A stretch of 64,000 nt of DNA from Nitrosophilus alvini. GTDB taxonomy: Bacteria > Campylobacterota > Campylobacteria > Campylobacterales > Nitratiruptoraceae. The translations under genes and the position numbers were made by a program. This document shows positions 45,425 to 53,856 of the stretch, in pieces. Where the stretch lies: assembly GCF_015100395.1 (NCBI RefSeq), contig NZ_AP022847.1, positions 1,180,501-1,244,500 on the forward strand, written 5' to 3'. Below the pieces are notes generated by a model. The model was not told where the DNA came from and did not search any database. It worked only from the letters and a program-made list of their open reading frames with translations. Each line of letters opens with the position of its first letter. Position 1 is the stretch's first letter.

Positions 45425-46549
45425 TTGGTTGATCTAGACTATTATGAAATTTTGGAAGTTGAAAGAGGGGCGACTTTTGACGAGATAAAAAAGGCATACA
45501 GAAAACTTGCATTAAAATACCATCCTGACAGAAATCAGGGAAACAAAGAGGCAGAAGAGAAATTCAAACTTATAAACGAAGCATATCAGGTTTTAAGCGA
45601 CGAAAACAAAAGAGCCATTTACGATAGATACGGCAAATCAGGACTTGAAAATCAAGGATTTGAGGGATTTAGCCACAGCAGTTACGAAGATATAATGGAA
45701 TTTTTTGAATCTGTTTTCGGAGGAAGTTTCGGAGGATTTGGTTTTGGAAACAGAAAAAGAGACGACCAGAAGTATCCTCTTGATCTTTCATACGAGATGG
45801 AGATATCTTTTGAAGAAGCGATTTTCGGCACACAAAAAGAGATAGACTACGAATACAAAATTCCATGCTCAGCATGTGGCGGAACGGGAGCCAAAGATAG
45901 AGAGCTTCAAGTCTGCCCCGAATGTGGCGGAAACGGACAGATATACTACAGACAGGGATTTATGACATTTTCCCAAACCTGTCCCAGATGTAATGGCTCA
46001 GGGCGCATAATAAAAGAAAAATGCCCCGAATGCAAAGGCCTTGGATTTGAGAGAAAAAGAGAAAAAATCACTATAAATATCCCGGAAGGCATCGATAACG
46101 GTGACAAAATAAGAGTTTCACACAAAGGCAATATAGGAATAAACGGCCAAAGGGGAGATCTTTATATAACTTTCTATGTTAAAGAGGATGAACATTTTGT
46201 AAGATACAACGACGATATATATCTTGAAGTTCCTGTATTTTTTACCCAGGCGATTTTGGGCGAAACAATAAAAATTCCGACCCCAAGAGGAGAAAAAGAG
46301 CTGAAACTTCCCGCGGGAGTAAAAGATAAAGAACAGTTTGTATTCAAGGGTGAAGGTGTAAGAAATGTCAGGTCCGGACATAAAGGAAACTTGATAGTTC
46401 AGATAAAAATAGTATATCCAAAAAAACTGACAGAAGAGCAAAAAGAGCTTCTTTTGAAACTACAGGAGAGTTTCGGTATAGAGAGCAAACCTCACGAAAG
46501 TGTCTTTGAAAATGTTTTCGAGAAAATAAAAGGGTGGTTTAAAAAGTAG
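45425..46549 (+). CDS. dnaJ: Chaperone DnaJ
   Basis: This 374-residue DnaK co-chaperone has a J domain with the HPD tripeptide (about 32-34), a Gly/Phe-rich stretch ([13 protein letters not shown]), and a zinc-binding domain with four repeats: CSACGG, CPECGG, CPRCNG, CPECKG (about 148-205). Two C-terminal substrate-binding domains follow. It stimulates DnaK ATPase and presents unfolded clients. dnaK and grpE are not adjacent. The start is TTG, preceded by AAAGGA. A terminator shared with the convergent ccsBA gene follows. Confidence 0.96.
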   Translation: MVDLDYYEILEVERGATFDEIKKAYRKLALKYHPDRNQGNKEAEEKFKLINEAYQVLSDENKRAIYDRYGKSGLENQGFEGFSHSSYEDIMEFFESVFGGSFGGFGFGNRKRDDQKYPLDLSYEMEISFEEAIFGTQKEIDYEYKIPCSACGGTGAKDRELQVCPECGGNGQIYYRQGFMTFSQTCPRCNGSGRIIKEKCPECKGLGFERKREKITINIPEGIDNGDKIRVSHKGNIGINGQRGDLYITFYVKEDEHFVRYNDDIYLEVPVFFTQAILGETIKIPTPRGEKELKLPAGVKDKEQFVFKGEGVRNVRSGHKGNLIVQIKIVYPKKLTEEQKELLLKLQESFGIESKPHESVFENVFEKIKGWFKK

Positions 46550-46564
46550 TATCTGCTGCAATGA

Positions 46565-46588
46565 AAAGAGAGCGCTTCTGCTCTCTTT
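46565..46588. terminator. Terminator between dnaJ and ccsBA
   Basis: AAAGAGAGC and GCTCTCTTT form a 9-base-pair stem with a 6-base loop. It lies between convergent stops and ends one base before the ccsBA stop. Confidence 0.8.
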
Positions 46589-49500
46589 CTACATCCTCAT
46601 ATCAATTCCAAGTTTCTGCTTCTTATAATATGCTGCCATTACAATAAAAAAGACTGTCGCAACAGCGAAATAGACCCATGTAGGTACCGGTACCGGATCT
46701 CCTGATGCATATGAATGAAGTCCGGAAAGATAGAAATTTACACCGAAATATGTCATTATAACGGTTGAAAATGCCAGTAGTGAAGCCACATTATATAGAA
46801 ATATCCCGTTTAATCTGGGAATCAGTCTTAAATGCTCTACGCCAGCATATGTAAGAATAACAACAAGAGCCCATGTCTCTTTCGGGTCCCATCCCCAGTA
46901 TCTTCCCCAGGACTCGTTTGCCCATACTCCGCCTAAAAAGTTTCCCAAAGTAACAAGAATAAGTCCTAAAATCAGGCTCATCTCATTTGTATATGAAAGC
47001 TCTTTAATAGTAAGTATTAAAGATTCCCTGTTTTTCTCTGTCATAAAAATATAAAGAAGAAGAACAATAAACGCAAGCAGTGCACTGAGTCCCAAAAAAC
47101 CGTAACTTGCCGTAATAACCGATACATGGATCATCAACCAGTACGATTTGAGTACAGGCACAAGGTTTGTTATCTGAGGATCAAGCCAGTTGAGATGTGC
47201 AACAAAAAGAATCAGACCTCCCAAAAGCGAAGTTGCCGCAAGCGTGACAGAAGAGTTTTTAACAAAGAAAAAACCAGCGAGTATTGTTGCCCATGCAATA
47301 TATACCATAGACTCATATCCGTTAGACCACGGTGCATGCCCCGATACGTACCATCTAAGACCCATACCGAAAGTGAGAATGAGGAAACCAGCCATCAAAA
47401 GTACAAAAGCTATTTTTACAGCTGGGCCTATATTTATTCTGGGGTTTATCAGATTTGCCAGAGTAATTACAAGCAAAATAAAACCTATAATTATAAAATA
47501 GGGAACAAGTCTGTTAAAAATATCGAGTTTATTATAAAGAAGCTCGGCTTTTATCCTGCTTTCGGAAGGAATTATCGAAGCTCCGTAAAATTTCTGATAC
47601 TCTTTGATAACGTTCAAAGATTTGTCTGCTTTATCCCAGTCTCCATTTTTAAGCGCCTCATCAATATTTGAAAAATAGCTTGCCATCATCAGTCTTACAA
47701 GTTCAGCCTCTTTTGGAGGAAAAGTCTTTATCGCTTCTAGAGGAGAGTACCACTTCTGATTTTTGTCGTTCGGTTTCGGAAAAATTTTCAAAAGTTCTCC
47801 CGTATAAGACATATAGCAGATATTTACCCTTTCATCCACCTTGATCAGATCTTTGTCAAACTTGTCTCTTTGTGAAGGCTTTTTCTGAACAGCTTGCTGC
47901 ACATACTTGGCTATTATATATTTTGGCCCGTTAGTGTATTCAAAAAACATATTGAAAGATGCGTATTTTTCATCCGGTTTCATTCCTATTATCTCTTTGA
48001 GTTTCGGATGGCTTACATATATCATCTTTATCTCTTGCCAGACTCTTGGTTTTACAACCATTCCCAAAAATATCTGATTGGGCTCCAGTCCGAGTATACT
48101 CTCTCTTCTGCTCACCTTATGGATAACATCACGGCTCAAAGTATCGATCGGTTTTATCCTGCCGTTTACATCCTGAACGAGAAGCTCTCCGAATTTTTCC
48201 GCATGCTCTTTGCTAAACGCTTTTGCAGTTTTTAAAATTTCATCCGCACTTAATGTTTCGTTGGCCTCTGCATTCTGGGAAAAAAGCAGAAAAAGCGGCA
48301 GAAGCAAGGAAGCCATGAGAGAGCGTTTGCTCTGTAGCTTTTTGGTCAGTCTGATAAGCTTCATAAATCTGCTGCCCGGTAAAAAGAGATGAAATACCAT
48401 GCCTATTCCCAGCATAAGATAGCCTATATATGTGATAAGTGTTCCGGGGTCATGGTTAACTGAAAGAACCGTGCCTCTTTCATCCATATCATATGAGGAC
48501 TGAAAAAATCTATATCCTCTGTAGTCCAGCACATGATTCATATATATTCTGAAAGGCTCTCTTATGCCCCTCTCTTCATCTATGAGCATAACCTCACTGG
48601 CATAGGAAGAGGGACTCATGGAACCTGGGTATTTTTTTATCTCAAAATCTATAAGTCTTAGAGAAAAAGGGAGTTTTATAATTTTGGAACCATATGCCAC
48701 AGTAACTTTTTTACCGCCGATAGTTACAGTTACAGGAACGCCGACAGAACTTTTGGAACCAAATACCGTTATCTCTTTTTTCTCTTCTTTATCTTTTATT
48801 TCAAAAACAAGAGCATCGGACAATTTTCTTTTGCCTTTTTTTTCACTTGCGGAAATAAGAGCCGTTTTTGCATGTGGCAGATATTTTTGAAGAACAAAAT
48901 TGACTTTACCGGCTCTATAAAGTTTTCTTTTTTCAAACTCTTTTTTTTCTCCGGCTTTTATCAGCTCCTCTTTTTGATCACCCATCGATACTGTTTGTAT
49001 ATCAACAGGCGTTTTTATGAAAAGTTTTCCGTTCTTATTTTCAATAAGAATAACAGGTTTGTCACTTTGAGTTTTTGATTCAAAAGAGATTATAACACTG
49101 CCAGCATCAAAATATTCGCCTTTTTTCAGATTGATATTTACCGGAGAATCCCCCGATGATACCACAAGCGATATGTACGGTTCTCCCTCTTTGCTCTCTA
49201 CCAGTCTGCTTACGGCGTTTGGAATAAATTTTTTGAGTTTTATCTCTATCTCATCAGAGTTGGCTTTGAGACTCTTTTCAAAACTGTTTTTTGAAAGTCT
49301 GGAGAGTATTATCGGAAATTCGTAATGGTATCTTCTGCCCTCTTTTTCTATATCTATCTGGATATAAGTCCTGTCGGAAATTATTGTATTTGAGGTTTCT
49401 CCTTCTCTTATGTGCATTATCCCTTCATAACTTATATATCTTGTTACAGCCGCACCTATTAAAATTACTATAAATGCCGCATGAAACAGTCCTATAAGCC

Positions 49501-49729
49501 ATTTATCTTTTCTGTAAAGCTTGAATCTGTAAATATTGTAAACAAGATTTATCGCAAGCAGAATCATCAGAATCTCAAACCATAAAGCGTTATATACTTC
49601 CGCTTTTGCCGTCTCTGTCCCGAAATCGTTTTCTATAAACGTTGCTAATCCTATGGAAAATGCAAAAAGAAACATCATTATAACTGCAGATTTTATGGAG
49701 AAAAAAAGATTTTTGAGGGATTTTAACAC
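46589..49729 (-). CDS. ccsBA: Cytochrome c synthase CcsBA (ResB-ResC fusion)
   Basis: This 1046-residue system II protein exports haem and attaches it to CXXCH sites of c-type cytochromes in the periplasm. The N-terminal third is ResB/CcsB-like with membrane helices, a large periplasmic domain follows, and the C-terminal third is CcsA/ResC with many helices and the Trp-rich WWD-type haem motif GRYWGWDPKETWAL (around residue 940). Fusion into one chain is typical of Helicobacter and other Campylobacterota. I start at GTG with AAGGAG upstream; the frame is open 23 codons further, but a TATAAA box at 49781-49786 would put that part outside the transcript. Confidence 0.93.
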   Translation of the reverse strand: MLKSLKNLFFSIKSAVIMMFLFAFSIGLATFIENDFGTETAKAEVYNALWFEILMILLAINLVYNIYRFKLYRKDKWLIGLFHAAFIVILIGAAVTRYISYEGIMHIREGETSNTIISDRTYIQIDIEKEGRRYHYEFPIILSRLSKNSFEKSLKANSDEIEIKLKKFIPNAVSRLVESKEGEPYISLVVSSGDSPVNINLKKGEYFDAGSVIISFESKTQSDKPVILIENKNGKLFIKTPVDIQTVSMGDQKEELIKAGEKKEFEKRKLYRAGKVNFVLQKYLPHAKTALISASEKKGKRKLSDALVFEIKDKEEKKEITVFGSKSSVGVPVTVTIGGKKVTVAYGSKIIKLPFSLRLIDFEIKKYPGSMSPSSYASEVMLIDEERGIREPFRIYMNHVLDYRGYRFFQSSYDMDERGTVLSVNHDPGTLITYIGYLMLGIGMVFHLFLPGSRFMKLIRLTKKLQSKRSLMASLLLPLFLLFSQNAEANETLSADEILKTAKAFSKEHAEKFGELLVQDVNGRIKPIDTLSRDVIHKVSRRESILGLEPNQIFLGMVVKPRVWQEIKMIYVSHPKLKEIIGMKPDEKYASFNMFFEYTNGPKYIIAKYVQQAVQKKPSQRDKFDKDLIKVDERVNICYMSYTGELLKIFPKPNDKNQKWYSPLEAIKTFPPKEAELVRLMMASYFSNIDEALKNGDWDKADKSLNVIKEYQKFYGASIIPSESRIKAELLYNKLDIFNRLVPYFIIIGFILLVITLANLINPRINIGPAVKIAFVLLMAGFLILTFGMGLRWYVSGHAPWSNGYESMVYIAWATILAGFFFVKNSSVTLAATSLLGGLILFVAHLNWLDPQITNLVPVLKSYWLMIHVSVITASYGFLGLSALLAFIVLLLYIFMTEKNRESLILTIKELSYTNEMSLILGLILVTLGNFLGGVWANESWGRYWGWDPKETWALVVILTYAGVEHLRLIPRLNGIFLYNVASLLAFSTVIMTYFGVNFYLSGLHSYASGDPVPVPTWVYFAVATVFFIVMAAYYKKQKLGIDMRM

Positions 49730-49780
49730 TAAAGGCTCCTTGCATAACAAAACAGGTTCTCTGACGGTATGGAGAAAGAT

Positions 49781-49786
49781 TTTATA
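49781..49786 (-). promoter_or_regulatory. Possible -10 box of ccsBA
   Basis: TATAAA after AAAAAAG on the minus strand, about 50 bases before the GTG start. The weak point is the last base. Confidence 0.35.
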
Positions 49787-49840
49787 CTTTTTTAACAAAA
49801 ATGATTGTTTGCTGATAAAGTTAATAGATATCTTTAAGCA

Positions 49841-49871
49841 AAAGCCCGCAGCATCGTAATGAACGGGCTTT
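49841..49871 (-). terminator. Terminator of polA
   Basis: AAAGCCCG and CGGGCTTT pair around a 15-base loop about 20 bases after the polA stop, with a TTT run at the end of the stem on the minus strand. The loop is long, so strength is uncertain. Confidence 0.55.
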
Positions 49872-49891
49872 CATTATATTCTAAAAACAGG

Positions 49892-52564
49892 CTATTTAAG
49901 GCTCCCCCATCTTTTTGAAAGAGTCACCGAACACCTCAAAGGGACATTAAGTTTATAAATATTTTCCATAATTACTGCAAATCTTTCTGCCAGCTCTTTT
50001 GCTTCGCTCTCTTTTGCTTCAAAAATCAATTCGTCATGGATCTGCAGAAGCATTTTTGCATCTAATTTTTCAGATAATATCTCTTTTTTTATCTTGTTCA
50101 TTGACATCTTTATCAAATCGGCAGCACTGCCCTGAAAAACGGTATTTGTCGCTTCTCTTAAATATGCAGCCATCTGCATCGGGGTGGCGTGTGCAAAATC
50201 AAAATATCTTCTGCGTCCAAGAAGCGTCTCCACATATCCGTGTGTTTTCGCATACATTTCTATACTGTTTAAAAAACTTTTGACTGTAGGGAATGAGGCA
50301 AAATAACTCTCAATAATCTCTTTTGCCTCTTTTGTTCCTATTCCTAGTGTCTGGGCGAGTTTTCTGCTTCCCATTCCGTATATCAGACCGAAATTGATGC
50401 TTTTTGCTATATTTCTCTTCTCTTTTGCTTCCTCTCCAAAAAGTTTTATAGCCGTTTCGAGATGGATATCTTTATCCTCTTCAAATGCCCGGCACAAAGA
50501 CTCATCCTGACTGAAGTGTGCAAGGAGTCTGAGTTCTATCTGCGAGTAATCAATACCTATCAAAAGATTGCCCTCTTCTGCGACAAAGCCATCCCTTATC
50601 TCTCTTCCCACCTCTGTTTTGACAGGAATGTTCTGAAGATTAGGATTTTTGCTGCTAAGCCTTCCGGTAGCAGTTCCTGTCTGAAGAAACGATGTGTAGA
50701 TTCTATGTTTTTTATCTTTTTTTGCATATTTGAGCAATGGTTCTAAATATGTGCTTTTGAGTTTAAAAAGCTCTCTGTATTCGAGAAGCTTTTCTATAAC
50801 CGGATGTTTGGCTCTTAACTCATTCAAAACACTTTCGTTTGTGCTGTAGCCGGTTTTTGTCTTTTTTACGGTCGGTAATCCCAATTTCTCAAAAAGAATC
50901 CTGCCAAGCTGTTTTGTAGAGTTTATATTGAAAACTTCACCCGCATATGAGTATATCTCTTCTGTGAGATATTCTAGTTTTCTCTCTGTCTTTTTCAAAA
51001 GTTTTTCAAAAAAATCAATATCAAGCTTTATTCCGGCACTCTCCATAAAAACAAGAGTATTAATAAACGGATACTCCACATCTTTGGCTTCATCTATAAG
51101 ATGCTCGGCTCCTTGGTTTTTCAACTCCTCTAAAAGTTTGAAATAGAGTTTATATGTCAAAACAGCATCTTCGGCAGCATATTTTGCAGCTTCCCGGATA
51201 TCCACACTGCTGAAATTTTCTCCTTTTTTTACTGTATCTTTGAATGCAATCATAAGATGGTCAAAATATCTTTTTGCAAGTGAATCGAGCCCAACACTCG
51301 CTTCCGGATTTACAAGCCACGCAAGAATCATCGTATCAGCATAAGGCACCTTTTCTTCAAAGCCGTATCCTCTGTAAAGAAGAGAAAAGTCAAACTTCAG
51401 ATTGTGGCCTACTACTCTCTTTTCCAAAATCTTTTTTATGGCATCCAAAGCTTCTTCTAGAGGGATTTGCTTAGATACTCCGAGATAATTATGATTTACG
51501 GGTACATAGTAGCCTTTTTTGCCATCGAATGAAAAACTGAAACCCACCATTTTGGCACTTTTTGTATCTAAAGAGTCTGTTTCTGTATCAAATGCGACAA
51601 TCGCATCATCTTTTATTGAATCAATGGTTTTTTTCAGCTCTTCACTGCTGTCGAGAATAACTGTTTCAAATTTGACCTCATCCTCTTTCTCAAGCTTTTC
51701 AATAACAGGAGCCGCTTTAATCCTGCTCAGAATAGAAGTCATATCGTAGTCGATCAGTTCATCTGCTATCTTTACTATAGGATTTACCGAAGGGAGCTTA
51801 AACTCTTCAAGGTTGCACTCTTTGAAAAGGTCATCTTTCAAAGTTACAAGTTTTTTGCTCAAAAAGGCATTCTCTTTCCCTTCTATAAGAAGCTTTTTGA
51901 CACGTTCGGGTTTGACTTTTTCTATATTTTTATAGATATCTTCCAGATGTCCGAACTCATTTATAAGTTTTGCGGCTGTTTTGGCCCCTACTCCCCTGAC
52001 ACCAGGAATATTATCCACACTATCTCCTACTAAGGCCTGATAATCAATAAAGTATTTAGGCTCAATACCGTATTTAAGCCTGCACTTCTCTTCATCTATC
52101 TCCTCTTTTTTTATAGGGTCATAAAGAACAACTTTTTCATCATCTATAAGTTGATAAAGGTCTTTGTCATGGCTTACAATGCGTACCTTTACTCCTTTTT
52201 CTTTTGCACATCTGACCATAGAAGCTATGATATCATCGGCTTCATAGTTTTCAAGACTCAACTCCTTAAAACCCATTTTGGGAATCCATGATATTGCCAC
52301 TGGCAGCTGTTTTAAAAGCTCTTCTGGCACATCGGGACGCTGCGCTTTGTAATTTGGGTCAATTTTTTGTCTGAAACTCGGACCTTCACTGTCAAGAGCA
52401 AACAGCAGATAGTCCGTTTCGTGCTCTTTTGCAAGATTGAATATAAAATTTATAAATCCTGTCAAAAGACCTGTTGGAAAACCTTTTTTGCTTTTTAAAG
52501 GCGGTAAAGCATAGTAACTTCTGAAAAAAAATCCGAATGTGTCTATAATTGTCAAACTTTTCAT
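49892..52564 (-). CDS. polA: DNA polymerase I
   Basis: This 890-residue repair and Okazaki-fragment polymerase has three domains. The 5'-nuclease domain (1-290) contains YEADDIIASM and GDSVDNIPGVRGVGAKTA. The 3'-5' exonuclease domain still has its catalytic motifs: FDTETDSL (around 325), the HNLKFD second motif and YAAEDAV as the third, so proofreading is probably active. The polymerase domain has DYSQIELRLLAHFS (around 670) and QIHDELIFE (around 840). ATG is preceded by AGGAG. No partner genes; it has a terminator of its own. Confidence 0.97.
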   Translation of the reverse strand: MKSLTIIDTFGFFFRSYYALPPLKSKKGFPTGLLTGFINFIFNLAKEHETDYLLFALDSEGPSFRQKIDPNYKAQRPDVPEELLKQLPVAISWIPKMGFKELSLENYEADDIIASMVRCAKEKGVKVRIVSHDKDLYQLIDDEKVVLYDPIKKEEIDEEKCRLKYGIEPKYFIDYQALVGDSVDNIPGVRGVGAKTAAKLINEFGHLEDIYKNIEKVKPERVKKLLIEGKENAFLSKKLVTLKDDLFKECNLEEFKLPSVNPIVKIADELIDYDMTSILSRIKAAPVIEKLEKEDEVKFETVILDSSEELKKTIDSIKDDAIVAFDTETDSLDTKSAKMVGFSFSFDGKKGYYVPVNHNYLGVSKQIPLEEALDAIKKILEKRVVGHNLKFDFSLLYRGYGFEEKVPYADTMILAWLVNPEASVGLDSLAKRYFDHLMIAFKDTVKKGENFSSVDIREAAKYAAEDAVLTYKLYFKLLEELKNQGAEHLIDEAKDVEYPFINTLVFMESAGIKLDIDFFEKLLKKTERKLEYLTEEIYSYAGEVFNINSTKQLGRILFEKLGLPTVKKTKTGYSTNESVLNELRAKHPVIEKLLEYRELFKLKSTYLEPLLKYAKKDKKHRIYTSFLQTGTATGRLSSKNPNLQNIPVKTEVGREIRDGFVAEEGNLLIGIDYSQIELRLLAHFSQDESLCRAFEEDKDIHLETAIKLFGEEAKEKRNIAKSINFGLIYGMGSRKLAQTLGIGTKEAKEIIESYFASFPTVKSFLNSIEMYAKTHGYVETLLGRRRYFDFAHATPMQMAAYLREATNTVFQGSAADLIKMSMNKIKKEILSEKLDAKMLLQIHDELIFEAKESEAKELAERFAVIMENIYKLNVPLRCSVTLSKRWGSLK

Positions 52565-52621
52565 AAAAACTGTCTCCTAATTTTGATAAAATTTTACTCA
52601 AATTATACAAAAAGGCAGGTT

Positions 52622-52975
52622 ATGAAAAATCTATCGATTTTTTTGTTTCTCATTTCATCAGTTTATGCACAAAGTTTTTCTGAGATCAGAGAGGCGAATA
52701 TAAAGATATTGAACAGCAGTATAAAAGTGTACAAAGATCGGATAGAGTGTATAGAAAATGGCAACAATGCAAAAAAATGTATTGAAAAGCACCCCTCTCC
52801 TCAATTTGAAAATATGCCAAACCGCGACTCTCTGGGGAAATTGATGATTAATATGTTTCCAACCACCTATTATCTGAATATTTTGAAAAGAGATATCAAA
52901 GTTATGGAAAAGGAGAAACTTTGCTGGGGAAAATCGATGAATTTTGATGAAGTTAAAGAGTGCCTTGTTGATTGA
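52622..52975 (+). CDS. Small periplasmic four-cysteine protein, unknown function
   Basis: This 117-residue protein has a signal peptide (about 1-17, ending VYAQS). The mature part is helical and basic, with four cysteines in two pairs: a CX9C pair (RIECIENGNNAKKCIEKH) and a CX12C pair near the end (LCWGKS ... KECLVD). A helical hairpin held by two disulfides would fit. I know no family name. The start is the ATG with AAGGCAGG upstream; the frame is open 13 codons further. It is divergent from polA and convergent with the HDOD gene. Confidence 0.65.
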   Translation: MKNLSIFLFLISSVYAQSFSEIREANIKILNSSIKVYKDRIECIENGNNAKKCIEKHPSPQFENMPNRDSLGKLMINMFPTTYYLNILKRDIKVMEKEKLCWGKSMNFDEVKECLVD

Positions 52976-52980
52976 TAAAC

Positions 52981-53790
52981 TCAAAAACTGTTTCTAAGGC
53001 TCATTGCAGCATCTTCCAAAAACTCTGTGCCTAATCCCTCTTTTTCAGATAATGCAAGAGCTTTGTTTATACTAACTTCTGATAAAGGAGAGTTTACTGG
53101 CGCAGCCGTTTTTACTATATGAAGAGCAAGAGAGTAGTCCTTAACATCTTCCGGCGCGGAAAGATAATCATCACTATATCGTATAGAGTTTACAAAAAGC
53201 GGATCAAAGCCCCAGTATTCAAACATTTGTCCTGTAACTTCGGCTGCTGTAACTCCTACAAAACTTTTTTCAACAAGAGTAATGTCGGCTCCGGCTTCGA
53301 TTTCCGAATGAAACGGATAGAGCATATCTTCTTGTATTATTTCGTCTGCGATGAGAATTTTCCCCATCTCCTGAAGAAGAGCCGCCATTACAAGAGTATT
53401 CAGCTTTCTACTGTCGATTTTTCTATACCATCTGTACATCAGGTTACTTTGCAGATGTGATATATTGGCAAACTCTTCTGCTGTAATACCGTATGGCTCC
53501 ATATCGATATTGAGTAGTTTTTTTATTGTATTTTGAAGTACAATACCTTTTATCTGTGAAAGCCCCAAAAGGGAGATAGCATGACTTACGGTTGTAATCT
53601 CGTTTCTAAGGCCGTAATAGGGAGAGTTTACCGTCTTCAGAATATTGGCTACGAGCATAGGGTCGTGTTCAAGTATCTTTGCAATATCTTCAAGACTAAT
53701 ATCCGGATCGTTATACGCCCTTTCAAACTCTTCTATAGTTTTCGGTAAAGGCGGAAGCTGTCTTATTTTTTTGACCAAAGACTCATTCAT
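52981..53790 (-). CDS. HDOD-domain protein
   Basis: This 269-residue protein is a single HDOD domain: VKKIRQLPPLPKTIEEF and ILEHDPMLVANILKTVNSPYYGL (the classic NSPYYG-type start) are followed by SHAISLLGLSQIKGIVLQ and LLQEMGKILIADE. HDOD domains resemble HD phosphohydrolases but lack the catalytic residues and work in signal output. No sensor or PilZ part is attached, unlike the protein at 29373-31235. Target and partner are unknown. Confidence 0.87.
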   Translation of the reverse strand: MNESLVKKIRQLPPLPKTIEEFERAYNDPDISLEDIAKILEHDPMLVANILKTVNSPYYGLRNEITTVSHAISLLGLSQIKGIVLQNTIKKLLNIDMEPYGITAEEFANISHLQSNLMYRWYRKIDSRKLNTLVMAALLQEMGKILIADEIIQEDMLYPFHSEIEAGADITLVEKSFVGVTAAEVTGQMFEYWGFDPLFVNSIRYSDDYLSAPEDVKDYSLALHIVKTAAPVNSPLSEVSINKALALSEKEGLGTEFLEDAAMSLRNSF

Positions 53791-53856
53791 AATCTGCCTT
53801 GAAAATATTGTTAACTCTATTTTGCCGGATATTTTCTTATATTATTTTAAATTGTG

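Noticed and set aside
46589-49798. A longer ccsBA start at 49798
   Set aside because: It would begin upstream of the best promoter box and has no ribosome site, while GTG at 49729 has AAGGAG.
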